Notes: generated by a model from the letters alone, not told the origin. Positions 35,549 to 49,660 are shown, counted from the stretch's first letter. The stretch: DNA of 64,000 nucleotides from Cunninghamia lanceolata (GCA_027924645.1 BSBN01001807.1:13224001-13288000), one strand, 5' to 3'. Program-made: numbers and translations.

Positions 35549-36550
35549 ATGATGGATGGTCCTAAAGTTGGAGGGAGTTATTCTACTCTGCAGGGTCAGG
35601 GCTTGTTGTCTGAGCCAAGTCCTTTGCCTAGGGCCTCGTTCTCTGTGGTTGCTTCTGGGGAGTCTTAGATTTACGTTCATGACCCTATTATTGATAGATC
35701 TGCTGCTTGGCTTTGGAGCTCTTTGGTTGGGAGATTTTGCGGTAATCATCCCAATATCGACGTGGCCAAAAGGTGGGTGCTTCGAAATTGGAAGATTAAG
35801 GGGTATGTAGAGGTGATAGCTTTGCTAAATAACTTCTTCCTTTTTTCATTTTCAAACCCAAAATAAAGCTTAAGGATTCTTTTGGGTGGTCCTTGGTTCC
35901 TAGGGCATAATGGTCTATTTTTTAAAATTTTGTCCCCTGGCTTCAACCCAGAGGAAGATTGCATCTACAAGTTTCCTGTTTGGGTTTAGCTACTAGGGCT
36001 TCCTTTAGAATATTGGGATGAGGAGGTTTTTATGGGCATTGCCAGTGCCTTTGGACAATACATTACGACGGATGCTATTACAAAATTCAAGAGACATTTG
36101 TTGTTTTCTAGATTTTGTGTTTTTGTGGAGACAAATAGGGTGATCCCTTCTCAGATTACTATATCCTCCAAGCTAGGTAATTAGGGGTAACATATTGAAT
36201 TTGAGAATTCTTCAATCATATGTGATTGTTGCCTCAAACTGGGTCATACTACTATTGTTTGCCTGAGATCCAACATAAAACATTTCGTGTGGAGGAAAAG
36301 GGAGCAAGCATCTGATGGTGCTTACAAAACTTCTTATGAGGATGAATTGAAGGAGACAGGTAGGGAGAAGGAGGACCCAAAATTTATGACGAAGACTCCT
36401 TCGACGATGGTACAATAGCAAAAGGATTTTAATTTTATGGACAAGTTGAAGGTGCGATGTGATATTGGGATGTCGAGCGGACCTTTGGATTTTCCTAGTT
36501 CTCCCAAGAAGAAGATATTTGAGAGCAAGGATTTCAAGTTCAAGATGTAA
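35549..36550 (+). pseudogene. L1-type LINE ORF1 (DUF4283 plus CCHC knuckle), decayed
   Basis: ORF1 of plant L1 elements binds the element RNA. One frame holds for 333 codons from ATG 35549 to TAA 36548-36550, with no indel but six in-frame stops (35666, 35864, 35987, 36182, 36188 and 36416). A DUF4283-like region spans codons 45-215: WVLRNWKIKGYVEVIALL, GGPWFLG, LPLEYWDEEVFMGIASAFG and FSRFCVFVETNRVIPSQI. It is followed by a zinc knuckle CDCCLKLGHTTIVC (CX2CX4HX4C). The C-terminus is a short polar tail. No endonuclease or reverse transcriptase ORF2 follows; a LINE-like 3' end comes instead. Confidence 0.85.
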
Positions 36551-36770
36551 AGCTCCTTAGAACAATTGGGTTTCAAACCACCTTGATTTTTGGTTGCTTG
36601 CTTGGGGTGCTTGACCCTTCGCCTATTTTCCTAGTTGTTTTTCTTGTGTTGTGTTGTTTGTTTGTTAGTGGTTTTGTTTAGTCTTGCTAGGATTAATTGT
36701 TATATCTATTATTTTGTACAAGGGTCTAGGCCCTTTCAAAATCCCTACTTACCATAATAAAAAACATATC
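36551..36770 (+). mobile_element. LINE 3' untranslated region and short A-rich tail
   Basis: T/G-rich text (TTGTTTGTTAGTGG) leads into TGTACAAGGGTCTAGGCC and ends ATAATAAAAAAC, the look of a plant L1 3' end. It follows ORF1 within about 50 bp of the stop, so the element lacks ORF2. I could not find the target duplication. Confidence 0.6.
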
Positions 36771-36949
36771 ATATTTCAACTTTATTTAATATTTTCTAGC
36801 TGTTGGGTGACAGATTTGTCACCTAACTCTATTTACTCTCGCCCAGACAAATGACAAATGTAACAACACTTGAGCCTACTACATTGGTATTATACAAAGG
36901 CTCTCTGCTTCTTTTACAAGGCACAACTACCTTTAATTAATATTCTTAT
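36771..36949. other. Flank left of element B
   Basis: No gene. It contains a small inverted repeat (GGGTGACAGATTTGTCACC near 36806). It ends in CTTAT, the left copy of the element B target duplication. Confidence 0.5.
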
Positions 36950-37046
36950 TGTAGTGCCCCTCATTTTGGGTTTCTGATAGTTTGTTAGTGTTTCCTTTAT
37001 ATTTAGACATTTTGACACATGTGGATGATGGATTACTTATTTATGT

Positions 37047-37160
37047 CATTTATGCTCATTATGGATTATGGATTTACTGATGTAGTTGTTGATACTTATT
37101 TATGCTCATTATGGATTATAGATTTACTGATGTAGTTGTTGATACTTATTTATGCTCATT
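37047..37160 (+). repeat. 50-bp tandem duplication in element B 5' LTR
   Basis: The unit TATGCTCATTATGGATTATG... repeats with a 50-bp period at 37051 and 37101. The 3' LTR has one copy (about 43837-43887), so the duplication arose after insertion or is a loss in the other copy. Confidence 0.85.
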
Positions 37161-39764
37161 ATGATGACATTGTTGATGTTATATGATGCTTTGTTATGAC
37201 CAGTTAATGTTTAATTCATTATGTAGATTAGTGTTATTATGCTTTATATGATCATTGGATGATATGGTATCTGATAGTTTAGTTAGTGATGTATTTGTTG
37301 ACTACGGATATCCATGATATGTATTGTGAAGGGACGGTGTAGTATTACTCTTCTGAGCACCCTACTATGCTATGATTCCTTGTCACAGTGTGTTTGATTA
37401 TATATATATGTTCATATACAACACTTTGGTTTGATGCAGGTTGCAGGTACCAGGCATCAACTCCACCTAAATTAGCAGGTCAAAGCATGCCTTTATACCA
37501 ATGGATACTATGGAAGGGAGATTACATGAGGTTTTCTCTGTCAGTCACATTCCCTCAATTTTTTAACATCCATGTATTCTCAGTCGTGGGTGTAGTTGTT
37601 GATCAGTTGGAGCTTGTCTTTGAGATTCAGTTATCTTTTGGTATGTTGTCATTATTTATTGGATTTGTAGTCTCAAGTTGTCTATTGTAGTCTAACGGTC
37701 CATTCTATAGGAATTAGTAATCTATGTGTAAGGTAGTTTTGATATTTGATTATTCTTGATTAAAAAATAAATGTGTATATGTAAAATATTAATTAATTGA
37801 TTAAAGTAGTAGTAATCATAATAATAATAATTGAAACAAATAAATTATGAGTGTCGAATATTATTGGAGGTGAATAAAATAATTATTTTATTAAGTGAAT
37901 GATATTATTTCTTATCATTTATTTAATTGTGTGAGTGGGTTGTCGGGAAAGATCTGAGAATCTCCTATAGATGGAGAAATTAATAAATTTAATTTTCTGA
38001 ATGGGGTTGTTAGTAACAACATGGATGTAGTGGAAATTTATTACTCTGTCTATTTTTGTGTGGAAAATTTTATTTTGAAGGGGGGGATTTTGGAGAATCT
38101 GGATAGACAGGAAGATTTCGGGAAAGATTTACAAAAGAATTTGGGGAAAAGAGGAAATCTACAGGAAGAGGATTCATAAGTTTCAAGTTCATTCCGGGTA
38201 TGTTAATATAAATAAATTATTTTGGTTATAGATAGAATTCATGTGTATGATGTTTCTGTGTGTGTTGCCCTTTGCATTTTCTTAAACTTGTCAATAGTTC
38301 ATTTGGTTGATAACTTGTCCTTCTGTCACCTATTGTGTCCCTGGCCTGCATTTGAATCTTCATTTGTTTTCATCTTTCTATAATCATTAATCTTTTCTTT
38401 TTTTCCATGGGAGTGAATTCCTACAATAAATCTATTTGGTTATTCTTTGCTTATGGCTTTAGTGAGACTTGTTCAAATGAGTCAAATAAACCTATCAACC
38501 CCAGTTTCATTCATTATCGCCACAGAGGAATTTTTCTAAGCCTCATTGCATTTTAGTTTTGGTGTATTGTCCTCTCTCTCTTAATCCACTAATGTACTCC
38601 AATCTATCTGGCTAAACCTAGTTGTTCTTTCTAACATGTTTTTTTAAACCTTGAATCAAATTAGAGTGCTCTACTGTGGCTGGTAGTTGCCCTAAGGAAA
38701 AAATTTATTCTTTTCCAACATAGATCTCGTGTGAGAAAGTGGCCAATGGCGGTATTCGATCTGAGTATTTCCTTACTCATTCAATCATGTGAATGTCTCC
38801 TGACCTATTTCAACAAAATTCACTTTGAGCACTCTTGCAACCCTGGTCGCCGTATGACCTCATCTGGGCATAATCTTAAGTAGTTAAATTTTCTTTGGCT
38901 GCCTAGTAATGATGTTAATATTTGGAATTGCATTTATCAATTATATATGTTCAATCAATCCTCCTACCTGATATTTCATCAAGAATGTAAACATACAAGA
39001 TTTATTTTCTAGTCAACATCCCATTCCATGCAACCCTGCGATGATTTCTCTCCTTGAAGTGACTTCTTGACACTCTGTGTTGCCAATGTAATTTGGTCAG
39101 TATTTAATCTGAACCTTAGCTAGTACTTGCTCAAAGATGCTTCAAGCCTATGTCTCTTTGTGTGCACCGCTGATAAACTTAATATATTACATCAATCTTT
39201 TACGTATGTTAACCTCTAATGAGGCGTATTGGCTAAATGTCTATTGAGCTGAGTTAAATCTTGAGATCGACATCAGATTCAGACAAATCGATTAAACCTC
39301 CTTGACCCAGTCATTTTCCTATAGCAATTTATCATTGTAGTTGTCTATTAATATTAGATTGAACTGAAGGCCTTTTGGTCACATACCTTTGCAATACAAT
39401 TAAAAATCCTTATGGTAAAATGGTTGTGGTGAATTGTCCAGGCTGATCATTTCCCCTTCATCATACGACTCTGTTACTTTTACCAGATCCTATAAATTTT
39501 GTAGAAAATGAATTCTTTAATTTTGATTATCTCTCTGAGACAATTCGCTGAACAGAGACGCATGTCTCAACATTTGTATTGATATCTGATATGAATTGGA
39601 AATTGTTGTTTTTTGTTATGTAAATCACTGTACCATGCATATCAAAATCCCTTAACATAGTAAAATAATTGCAGTCATTTAGGAAAACTGTCGTTTTGAT
39701 TATAGCAAAAAAAAAACTACTACATCTTTATCCATTAGTCAATCGATTCCTTGAAATTTGGAAG

Positions 39765-39768
<4 letters not shown>

Positions 39769-39836
<68 letters not shown>
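39769..39836. repeat. (TA)n microsatellite, 68 bp
   Basis: Pure TA repeat. The equivalent site of the 3' LTR (about 52674-52685) has only about six TA units. Confidence 0.97.
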
Positions 39837-39839
<3 letters not shown>

Positions 39840-39948
39840 CATATATATTGCACGTCTCTCTCTCTACGGCCTATAATTACATTTAAGGATAACTATGAAT
39901 ATGAATAGATATTACTATAAGTAGTTTTAATTTACTTAGTTATATATA

Positions 39949-40065
<117 letters not shown>

Positions 40066-42123
40066 TAGTATATAGTATCATTAGAAATTTTAAATGATTC
40101 ATTACTTGTTTATAGAAAGGTAGTAATAACATAAGTCATACTAATTTGTATAAGCTTAGTAAATTAAAGAATTACAAGAATATTAGTGGTAATAGATATA
40201 AGAAATAGGAAAAAGGATTAAATTTAGCTTCTAAAATCCATTGTGTTAGTAAATAAAATTGGGATATTAGAATATTTTATGACTAAATATAATGACATTG
40301 GTTTTAATTTATGAGATTAAATTTATTCATCTAGATAGAATTTATCTATTTTTTATGGTTTACAATGACTATCAATTTTCAATTCAACTAAGATTAAATT
40401 ATTAATTAGGATTTGTAGGTTAAAGTTTGAATATTGAGAATGAAAGGGTTTTATAGCTCTTTTCCTTTTACTTAAGTTATAAGCAAACTTATGTAGGTTG
40501 TTAATATAGCCCGATTTATGCAAATAACCATAATCAAAATTTGACCCCTAGATATTGTAAGTTCACATTACAAATGCAACATATGTGCATCATTAAAGAA
40601 AGTGAATTGTTTCCATTTAATGTTATTTTCAATTCTCGTAATCTTATTTTATTAAGGACTAGTTAAAAAGTGCTTGCAGTATTTTAGTGTAATAATAGTG
40701 TCAATTGAAGGTTTAATTGATTATAGATTTATAAATGCCTTCTTATTGTATTATACCCTCAGTATTTGATCATTTGTCTCTAGTAGATGTTAGAACTAAT
40801 TTAATTTGGGTTGTTAGTATCGTTGGCTCCAGAGGCTTAATTGGTGTGTTCCGGGGTTGTCTTAGTGTCCTTGTTACATCTGTTAGTATGAGGTTAAAGT
40901 TACTTCCATGAAAGATTGATTGTTATGAACCTTGGACTTTTTATAGTGATTCTGTGTTGATATCGATATGTAAGAGGAATAGATGCCTTGCTTTATCTGT
41001 GTATGTATATCAATGGGGAAAAATTCTTGTTAGATGGTAGGGTCACTAGTTGCATGTAGGAGGGTGGATTTCATAGAGGGACCGGTGCCCAAAGTGGCTG
41101 CCTAGATAACACTATGGAAGTTGTAATTAAGTGAAAACATAATAATTTATCTAGGAGGGATTGGGTAGTTAAATCATTTAATAAGATAATTTGGAATGCC
41201 TCACCCATGCCTATAGTGCTCTCTTAGGCTAAGGATGGGATGAGAAGGCCTAGTTGGCATGGTCGACTTCCTTGTCTTGACGAAAGGACAGTTGAATCTG
41301 CATGGATCACCCTATGGGGCCAGTGCCTAGAGAGAGGCTTCCAGGATAACCATAGATGGGGGTTGGTGTCTAGTGAAATACAGCCAGGATAACCCATGTT
41401 AGGACCATGCGATGACACTCTTCCTACTACAGCATAGTTATCCCTCTTATGTTTATACTTATTGATCAGGTTACCTCTGGGGTATTATTGATTCATTGTT
41501 TTATTCTTGAGTCAGTGTGTTCATTGTTGGTCATTTTATCTATATATCTGTGCCATCTTGACCTTTGAGGGACCTCATTGTTATCTCCTAGCTTGGGGGG
41601 TGGATCTCAGGGTTCCACATGGTCATGTGGATGAGCTTTAATCCATTGGTCTTTTGGCATCTTGGTTTGTGCTTTGGGTAGATGTGCCTCTCCAGTTTCT
41701 AGTACTGTATCTAGGTCTGAAGACATATATTATACCTTATGGATCCAATTTTTGTATCTATGATATTCACTATGTAATTTTGATGTAATCAGACATGAAA
41801 GTCTTGTATCTATATGACTATGTATCATGATCTCCTCTTTACTTGTAAACATTATTGTAAAAGAATGATGTAAGATTTTGTAATGTAATAAATGTTGTTT
41901 GTGGATTCTAATACCATTCAAGATGTATTATGTACGTTATTGATCTATGTTTAAATTCCTTAATGTAGTTGTGTTTTCCGAGAGATGTTAGTTGTTAGAT
42001 AGTTAATTTGTTGTAACTAGTTGATATTATATCTGGTGATCATTACTTTTACTTGTAAAAAACAAATTTCTGCACTTTATTGCATAGTTAAACGTAACTC
42101 TCTAAGGTTGCATGATGGGGCAT

Positions 42124-42336
42124 CAATTTGAGCTGCATAGTGATCATCGTAGTTTGCAGTATATTTTAATTCAGCCAAACCTGAATGTGAGGCAAAGGCG
42201 ATGGATGGAGTTCTTGTGCAAGTATGATTTTGAGGTAAAGTATATCCAAGGCAAGGAGAATGTTGTGGCAGATGCTCTTCGTCAGCGGAGACATGAGATT
42301 TCTTTAGTCAATCTTGTAGTTGATTTGAGAGGTTAG
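42124..42336 (+). pseudogene. Element B RNase H C-terminal remnant
   Basis: The text FELHSDHRSLQYI and RWMEFLCKYDFEVKYIQGK, then VVADALRQR, is the end of a Ty3-type RNase H, with Asp in SDH and Asp in ADAL. Everything upstream (gag to most of RNase H) is gone. The join to the LTR lies in the shared word GGGCAT at 42118-42123, suggesting microhomology-mediated or template-switch deletion. A TAG ends the open stretch at 42334-42336. Confidence 0.85.
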
Positions 42337-43712
42337 ATTCTTGCAGCACTTCCTACCGATAGTTGGTATAAAGAAGTGAAGGCCAAGGTTGAGTCAGGTA
42401 GGCTGTTGGAGGGTAGATTTGGTGGTTACTCTCTTGAGTCAGATGGTCTTTTGTGACATTTGGGTCGTATCTACATTCCTAGTTCTAGGGGCCTTCATAC
42501 CCTAGTTATGTCAGAGGTGCACTGGGCACCTCAGCTCATCCGAGAGTCAAGAACATGCACGTAGATTCTTGTTAGCTATATTTTTGGAGTGGCATGAAGT
42601 AGGATATTGCAGATTTTGTGTCGAGGAATCATGTCCCAGAATGGAAATGGGACATCATTTCTTTAGACTTTATAGCTGGGTTACCTGTATCCTCCTATCG
42701 ACATGATGCTATTATGGTCACTATGGATAGGTTGATGAAGGTAGCTCACTTCTCTCCTATTTGATCATCATACAATACCTATTCTGTGGCTAGAGTATTC
42801 ATGCAAGACATAGTTATATTGCATGGGATTCCTCGCAGGATCATCTCTGATAGGGATCTAGTGTTTACTTCAACTCTTTGGACTTCTTTACAGCATGCTT
42901 TGGGGGCACAACTAAACTTTAGTTCAGCATACCATCCGGAGACTAATGGTCATACTGAGAGGGTTAGTCAGGTCCTCGAGGATATGCTTAGGATGTATGT
43001 TATGGATTAGGAGAGCCATTGGGAGGACTATTTATACCTAGTGGAGTTTGCATATAATAATGGTTACCATAGTTCTATTGGTATGTCTCCATTTTAGGCT
43101 TTGTATGGTCGTCCTTTTCAGACCCCACTGAGTTGGGATTGCCTTGAGGATAGAGTTCTTCTAGGACCGGATATGCTTAGAGAGATGGAGTAATAGGTTG
43201 AATGGATTAGAGAGCATTTGGTGGCAGTGCAGGACATACAGAAGAAGTATGCAGATGCTCATAGGTTCGATTGTCAGTTTTTAGTTGAAGATTGAGTGTT
43301 CTTGTGTGTGCAACCATGAAAGAGTCTAATCCATTACAGAAAAGGCTCTAAGCTCACACCACACTTTGTTGGGTCATTTGAGGTGTTGCAGAGGATCAAT
43401 CTTGTCACTTATTATCTTGCTTTGCTGCCTAGTTTATCACGAATCCATGATGTGTTTCATGTTTATGTACTCAGACCCTATTATCTAGATATTGCTCATG
43501 TTCTTCATTGGAATGCTCTACAGGTAGACGACGGGCAATTGGCTTTGGAGCCCGTAGGCATTTTACAACATAGGAGACTCACTCTCGGGGGCAGAGATGT
43601 GGAGTAGGTCAGGGTCCAGTGGGATCCTAATGATGACACTTCTACTACCTGGGAGGATGCATCCAGAATGTGGGAGTTATATCCCTATTTATTTGTAGGC
43701 TTCCAAGAGTAA
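42337..43712 (+). pseudogene. Element B integrase with C-terminal chromodomain (decayed)
   Basis: The zinc-finger part (42490-42640) is scrambled by indels. The catalytic core keeps Asp in SLDFIAGLP (about 42665), Asp in IISDRD (about 42850) and Glu in HTERV (about 42955), with YHPETNG before it. The C-terminal half has VEFAYNNGYHSSIGMSPF and KGSKLTPHFVGSFEV, then RIHDVFHVYVLRPY. It ends in VRVQWDPNDD and TTWEDASRMWELYPYLF, a chromodomain-like tail that in chromoviruses targets integration to marked chromatin. The stop is TAA 43710-43712. In-frame TAG codons at 43008-43010, 43095-43097 and 43605-43607 replace Gln. Confidence 0.88.
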
Positions 43713-43720
43713 GCCTGATT

Positions 43721-43730
43721 ATTGGGGGGA
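43721..43730 (+). promoter_or_regulatory. Element B polypurine tract
   Basis: ATTGGGGGGA lies directly before the 3' LTR. Confidence 0.85.
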
Positions 43731-46700
43731 TGTAGTGCCCCTCATTTTGGCTTTCTGACAATTTGTTAGTGTTTCCTTTATATTTAGACATTTTGACACA
43801 TGTGGATGATGGATTACTTATTTATGCCATTTATGCTCATTATGGATTATGGATTTACTGATGTAGTTATTGATACTTATTTATGCTCATTATGATGACA
43901 TTGTTGATGTTATATGATGCTTTGTTATGATCAGTTAATGGTTAATTGATTATGTAGATTAGTGTTATTATGCTTTATGTGATCATTGGATGATATGGTA
44001 TCTAATTGTTTAGTTAGTGATGTATTTGTTGACTATGGATGTCCGTGATGTGTATTGTGAAGGGACAGTGTAGTATTACTCATTCTGAGCACCCTACTAT
44101 GCTGTGATTCCCTGTCACAGTGTGTTTGATTATATATAAATATAAATAAATATATATATATATGTTCATATACAACACTTTCATTTGATGTAGGTTACAG
44201 GTACCAGGCATCAACTCCACCTGAATTAGCAGGCCAGAGCATGCCTTTATACCAATGGATACTGTGGAAGGGAGATTGCATGAGGTTTTCTCTGTCAGTC
44301 AAATTCCCTCAGTTTGTTAACATCCATGTATTTTCGGTCATGGGTGTAGTTGTTGATCAATTAGAGCTTGTCTTTGAGATTCGATCATCCATTGGTATGT
44401 TGCTATCATTATTTGTTGGATTTGTAGTTTCAAGTTGTCTATTGTAGTCTAACGGTCCATTCTATAGGAATTAGTAATCTATGTGTAAGGTAGTTTTGAT
44501 ATTTGATTATTCTTGATTAAATAATTAATGTGTTTATGTAAAATATTAATTAATTGATTAAAGTAATAATAATAATAATAATAATTGAAACAAATAAATT
44601 ATGAGTGTCGAATATTATTGGAGGTGAATAAAATAATTATTTTATTAAGTGAATGATATTATTTCTTATCATTTATTAAATTGTGTGAGTGGGTTGTCTG
44701 GAAAGATCTGAGAATCTCCTATAGATGGAGAAATTAATAAATTTAATTTTCTGAATGGGGTTGTTGGTAACGGCATGGATGTAGTGGGAATTTATTATTC
44801 TGTCTATTTTTGTGTGGAAAATTTTATTTTGAAGGGGGGGATTTTGGAGAATCTAGATAGACAGGAAGATTTGAGGAAGGATTTGTAGAAGAATTTGGGG
44901 AAAAGAGGAAATCTACAAGAAGAGGATTCGCAAGTTTCAAGTTCATTCCGGGTATGTTAATATAAATAAATTATTTTGGTTACAGATAGAATTCCTGTGT
45001 ATGATGTTTCTGTGTGTGTTGCCCTGTGCATTTTCTTAAACTTGTCAATGGTTCATCTAGTTGATAACTTGTCCTTCTGTCGCCTATTGTGTCCCTGGCC
45101 TTCATTTGACTCTTCATTTATTTTCATCTTTCTGCAATCATTAATATTTTCTTTTTTCCATGTGAGTGAATTCCTACAATAAATCCATTTGGTTATTCTC
45201 TACTTACGGCTTTAGTGAGACTTGTTCAAATGAGTCAAATAAACCTATCAACCCCAGTTTCATTCGTTATCGCCACAGAGGAATTTTTCTAAGCCTCATT
45301 GCATTTTAGTTTTGGCATATTGTCCTCTCTCTCTTAATCCACTAATGTACTCCAATCTATCTAGTTGAGCCTAGCTGTTCTTTCTAACATGTTTTTTTTT
45401 AAAACCTCGAATCAAATTAGAGTGCTATGCTATGTCTGGTAGTCACCCTGAGGAACAAATTTATTCTTTTCCAACATAGATCTTGTGTGAGCAAGTGGCC
45501 TGTAACGCCCCGCCATGAAACTCTAGAGAACAACACAATTATACTATACAAACAGGACAATTTTTTTTTATGCAAGAAATAACAAGGTAACATTTAACAT
45601 ATCTATACTAAGTAATGTTCTCTCTGAGTTCCATGGCTGCATTACTGACAACTACTATCATGTTCTCTCATACGTCAGGTATTAACTGACAACAATAATT
45701 CATTCTATATCTATTGCATTGAATGAATAACCATATACATTTCCATGACATCAGATAAATAATCATCCAAAACAAGTACAACTATAGTTTTTTCATACAC
45801 ATGAGGATACAATATTACATTGTTTACATCATCAACTTTTGATTACATTAGATTACATACATTATGAATAATCTGATACACAGGATAGTACATGAGCATA
45901 AAAAACTATCTTTATAGACTGGTACAAGATTTGAATCTGCTATAGGAGATGCAACCTTCTTGCTCACGAATAATGGTAAGGAAAAACTAATGGAGATAAA
46001 GCACATCCACCCGACCATGTGGAACCCTAAGGTCCACCCCCCATGCTAGGAGATAACATAAGGCCCCAAAACATCAAACAGTTAGGTAGATAATTGACTA
46101 TCAGGAACAAGGACTAATCATGACTCCATCACAACACATGACAACATCACAAGCAACTCAATATCCCTCCCAGAGGCAACACACTACAAATGGGGAGAGT
46201 ACAACTAGGGAATGCTAGGCTGCAGTAGGGAGAGTGTCATTGCATGGTCCTAGCATGGGTTACCCAGGCTATCTCTCACTAAAAACCGGCCCCCATCTAT
46301 GGTTACCCTGGTAGCCTCTCTCTAGGCACTGGCCCCATAGGGTGACACATGCAGGTCCGACACACCCTTTCATGGAGACAAGGAGGTCGAACTTGCCAAC
46401 CAGGCCTTCTCAATCCCATCCTTAGTCTAAACAAGCACTACAGGCATGGGTGAGGAATCCAATTATCTTGTTTAATGTGAATTACTACCCAACCCTCTAT
46501 ATCATTAATTAGGTTATCACTTGATTACTAACTTTCAATGGGTTACCCTGGCTAGCCTCTTTGGGCGCCGGCCCCACATTGAAAGCCACTCCCCTATTTG
46601 CATCTAGAAACCCTAACCATCAAGCAAGACAATTACTATCTTAATGATAAGTAAACATAAACAATGCAAGGCATTTACCTTCTTGCATACAAAACATAAT

Positions 46701-47707
46701 CACAGTGACCAACCTGTACATCATTGTCCCAAAACTTTTAGTTAATCAATCGCACATATCTAGAGCAAGGTATGGATCATCTTGCTCTCAAATCTCAACC
46801 AAGAACAAAATAATTTCTCATTACGATTACCAAGATCTCCCCATCACAATACTACACACAAACTCGACATCAACACTTCCTTGAATGAGATTTAAACCCA
46901 TCATAATATATTCACAACACAGTTTGTACATCAACTCACATTATTGTTTACCAAGACCCACATACATTGACAAGAGACATCATGTTCTTACAACATCTTC
47001 ATTTCAAAACACCTATGAACACAATACATGTAATCAAATCATATTATCTTATGCCTCTGGAACCTAAACTTAACAATTTACACATAGACCAACTCACATG
47101 AAAATTTTGCTTGCAATAAGCAATTTCAACTAATCAACTCATTGACAACGTAAATTTTTCTTAGTAGAGCAATTCAATCTCTTAGTTATCTTGTTACCTA
47201 TAAGTTTTACTTATAAGGCTAAATTTTCAAATACATTGTTGCTTAACCTAATTCCAAGCTTTTAAATCCAATTTCAACTTAACAAAATCATTATGAAAAG
47301 ATCTTTACCAAATCAATCAAACTAGATTAAATTTCATCTACACTAATTATTCTGTCATATCCAACTAGATTCTTTTAAACCCAAGTTATATCTCCACCAA
47401 GAATTCATACAACCTAGGTCTAGTTTAATAAATATTAATTCTATCTATATATTAAATCAATCATCAATTACATATAAATATAACCTTCAAGCTAATGCTT
47501 AGGTATGATCAATTACAAATACTTATAAATCAAATACTAATTACAACATTTTATATATATCCAAACCTATTCATTAAATTTCTAATAACAAAACATTATA
47601 GTAAAATCAATGCCAAATTACTGAATAATCATATCAAATAGTTTAATAAACCTTTGTATTAATCTATAGCTACATTTCTTTTATTTCATAATTCAATAAT
47701 TCTATCA

Positions 47708-47728
47708 TATATATATATATATATATAC
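47708..47728. repeat. Short (AT)n microsatellite
   Basis: About ten AT units within element F. Confidence 0.9.
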
Positions 47729-48342
47729 TCCCACAACTTATCTAAACAAATTGTGTATCTTAACTATGCATGGATTCATATTTAATTTATAATTAATAAT
47801 TGATACATATATAGATATTCATATGACATAGATATATTTATATACATGATCATGCACTTGTGTACAGATTATTCCTATTCCCAAGGTAAGATTTGATCAA
47901 TAAACCTTCAAATTTTGGATGGTTTATAAACAACACCACTCTGCCTTAGTGTAGCAACCACACCTTTTTCCCATTTCTTCAAGCGATGACTTCATAGACC
48001 ACCACACCCAATTTGAAATACCTTTGTTATACATGGTTGGAGTCTCACCTAGAGGATGTAGTTTGACAGACTTAAGGAGTATACACACTGTATTAAATGG
48101 ATTATCTAAATTTGGATTATGGTCTATCAAGAATACTGTGAAGATTGGAACAACCAACGAACAAAGACACCCAAAATATAAATTGACTAAATGAAGAGCT
48201 AATAAGATGTTAATACAATCTACTATTTGAAATGGATCCTAAAGAATCTATGCAGAAGTGGGCAGTTTTATATGATCCAAGTCCATATTTATTTGAGACC
48301 TTAATGCAACATAAGAAAAACATTTCCATCTAGATCTAATAG

Positions 48343-49660
48343 ATGGCAGAAGTAAGGAATACTCTAATGGACAAGGCACATGAACTGTTTGACAGAACAC
48401 AGCAAAGAGATGTCATCGAAATACAATGGTTGCAGGATTTACACAAAATGGATTCGTTAAAAAGACTTTAGAAACTTTTAAGCAAGAGCAATCAACAAGC
48501 AAAAAGCCAGACTACGCAACTTGGTAATAAAACAAAAGGGACTTTAAGGATGCTCATGAACTGAAGAACACTATCAGGGAGATAATTAAAGTCTAAGCAG
48601 ATAGCGGCCCCAAAAGAAACATAGCAATGTATATATTACGTAACAAAAGTAAAGTGATTCCACCATGATAAGGTTCAAAGATACTTATGTACACAAATAA
48701 CATCATTATTTTATCTATGAACCAACTAACAGATCCTTAGCAAGATGACTTCGTGTCCCCTCTTAAAAACAAATAAAAACCATTGTTATCATTCACATTA
48801 CTTCTAAGATCCAACACCAACATTTAGCAATTATAAGATTATATAAAAATCTCAATACTAATATATAGCTATCATATGATTATATGCAAACCTTAATACC
48901 AATACATATGGCAATTACCATCTTATAATTATAGGAAGATCTAGTGTCATTAAAAATGGCAATTGTAGACATATGTGCAAAAATGTGGAAGCACAGACAA
49001 GGCACACTAATTGTTTGACAGAATGTCTCCAAGAGATGTAATCACATGGAACACAATGAGTGCAGAATATGCACAAAATGGATTCGGTGCACAGGCTATA
49101 GAAACTTATAAGCAATGCAATTGGTAGGTGTAAAGCCAAATTTGACTAACTTTGTAAGCATCCTCCCTACGTATGACAGAATGGGAGTTTTAGAATGTGT
49201 CGGGGCATCCATCAATGCAATAGGATAGAGGAGTTTTGTTAGATGCCGTAGTCACAACTTCCTAGTAGACCTGAATTTGAAATGTGGTAGCATAGACAAG
49301 GGACGTGAACTGATTGACATAATGCCTCAAAAGATGTCTTCTCATGTAATGCAATGATTGCAGGATTGCAGTTAAATCATCACGCTGATCGCATGCATAA
49401 ATTCCTTTGTAGACTTGTAGGAGAATGCAGATACATGCCATAAATTGATTGGCAATCTACCAATGCATGGGATTGCAATACTCATCAGATAACATGAAAT
49501 GGATATGTATTTGGTGGAAGAAAAGACATGGTGCAAGAGCTATTTGATAGAAATCCTTAGAGAGATGTCATCGTGTCATTGAACAATGATCACCAGATAT
49601 GTACAAAATGAATTGGTTGAAGAAGTTATAATGTAACTGATTTGGTAAACATATATACAA
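48343..49660 (+). pseudogene. PPR-protein pseudogene inside element F
   Basis: PPR proteins are organelle RNA-binding proteins of tandem 31-36 residue helical repeats. At least four separated blocks show the plant PLS-type wording. Block 1 (48343-48525): DKAHELFDRTQQRDVI, then after a frameshift NTMVAGFTQNGFVKKTLETF. Block 2 (48955-49195): STDKAH, LFDRMSPRDVITWNTM, SAEYAQNGFGAQAIETYKQ, then GVKPNLTNFVSILP. Block 3 (49225-49380): LVDLNLKCGSIDKGREL. Block 4 (49500-49635): ELFDRNP, RDVIV and RYVQNE. Stops and frameshifts break every block, and filler of unknown origin lies between them. It lies antisense to element F. Introns cannot be judged. I infer capture of a host gene or its cDNA. Confidence 0.82.

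Noticed and set aside
47924..48157. Minus-strand ORF next to the PPR relic, considered as a PPR C-terminal (E/DYW) domain
   Set aside because: It is on the opposite strand and lacks the DYW or HxE wording, so no link to the PPR relic can be supported.
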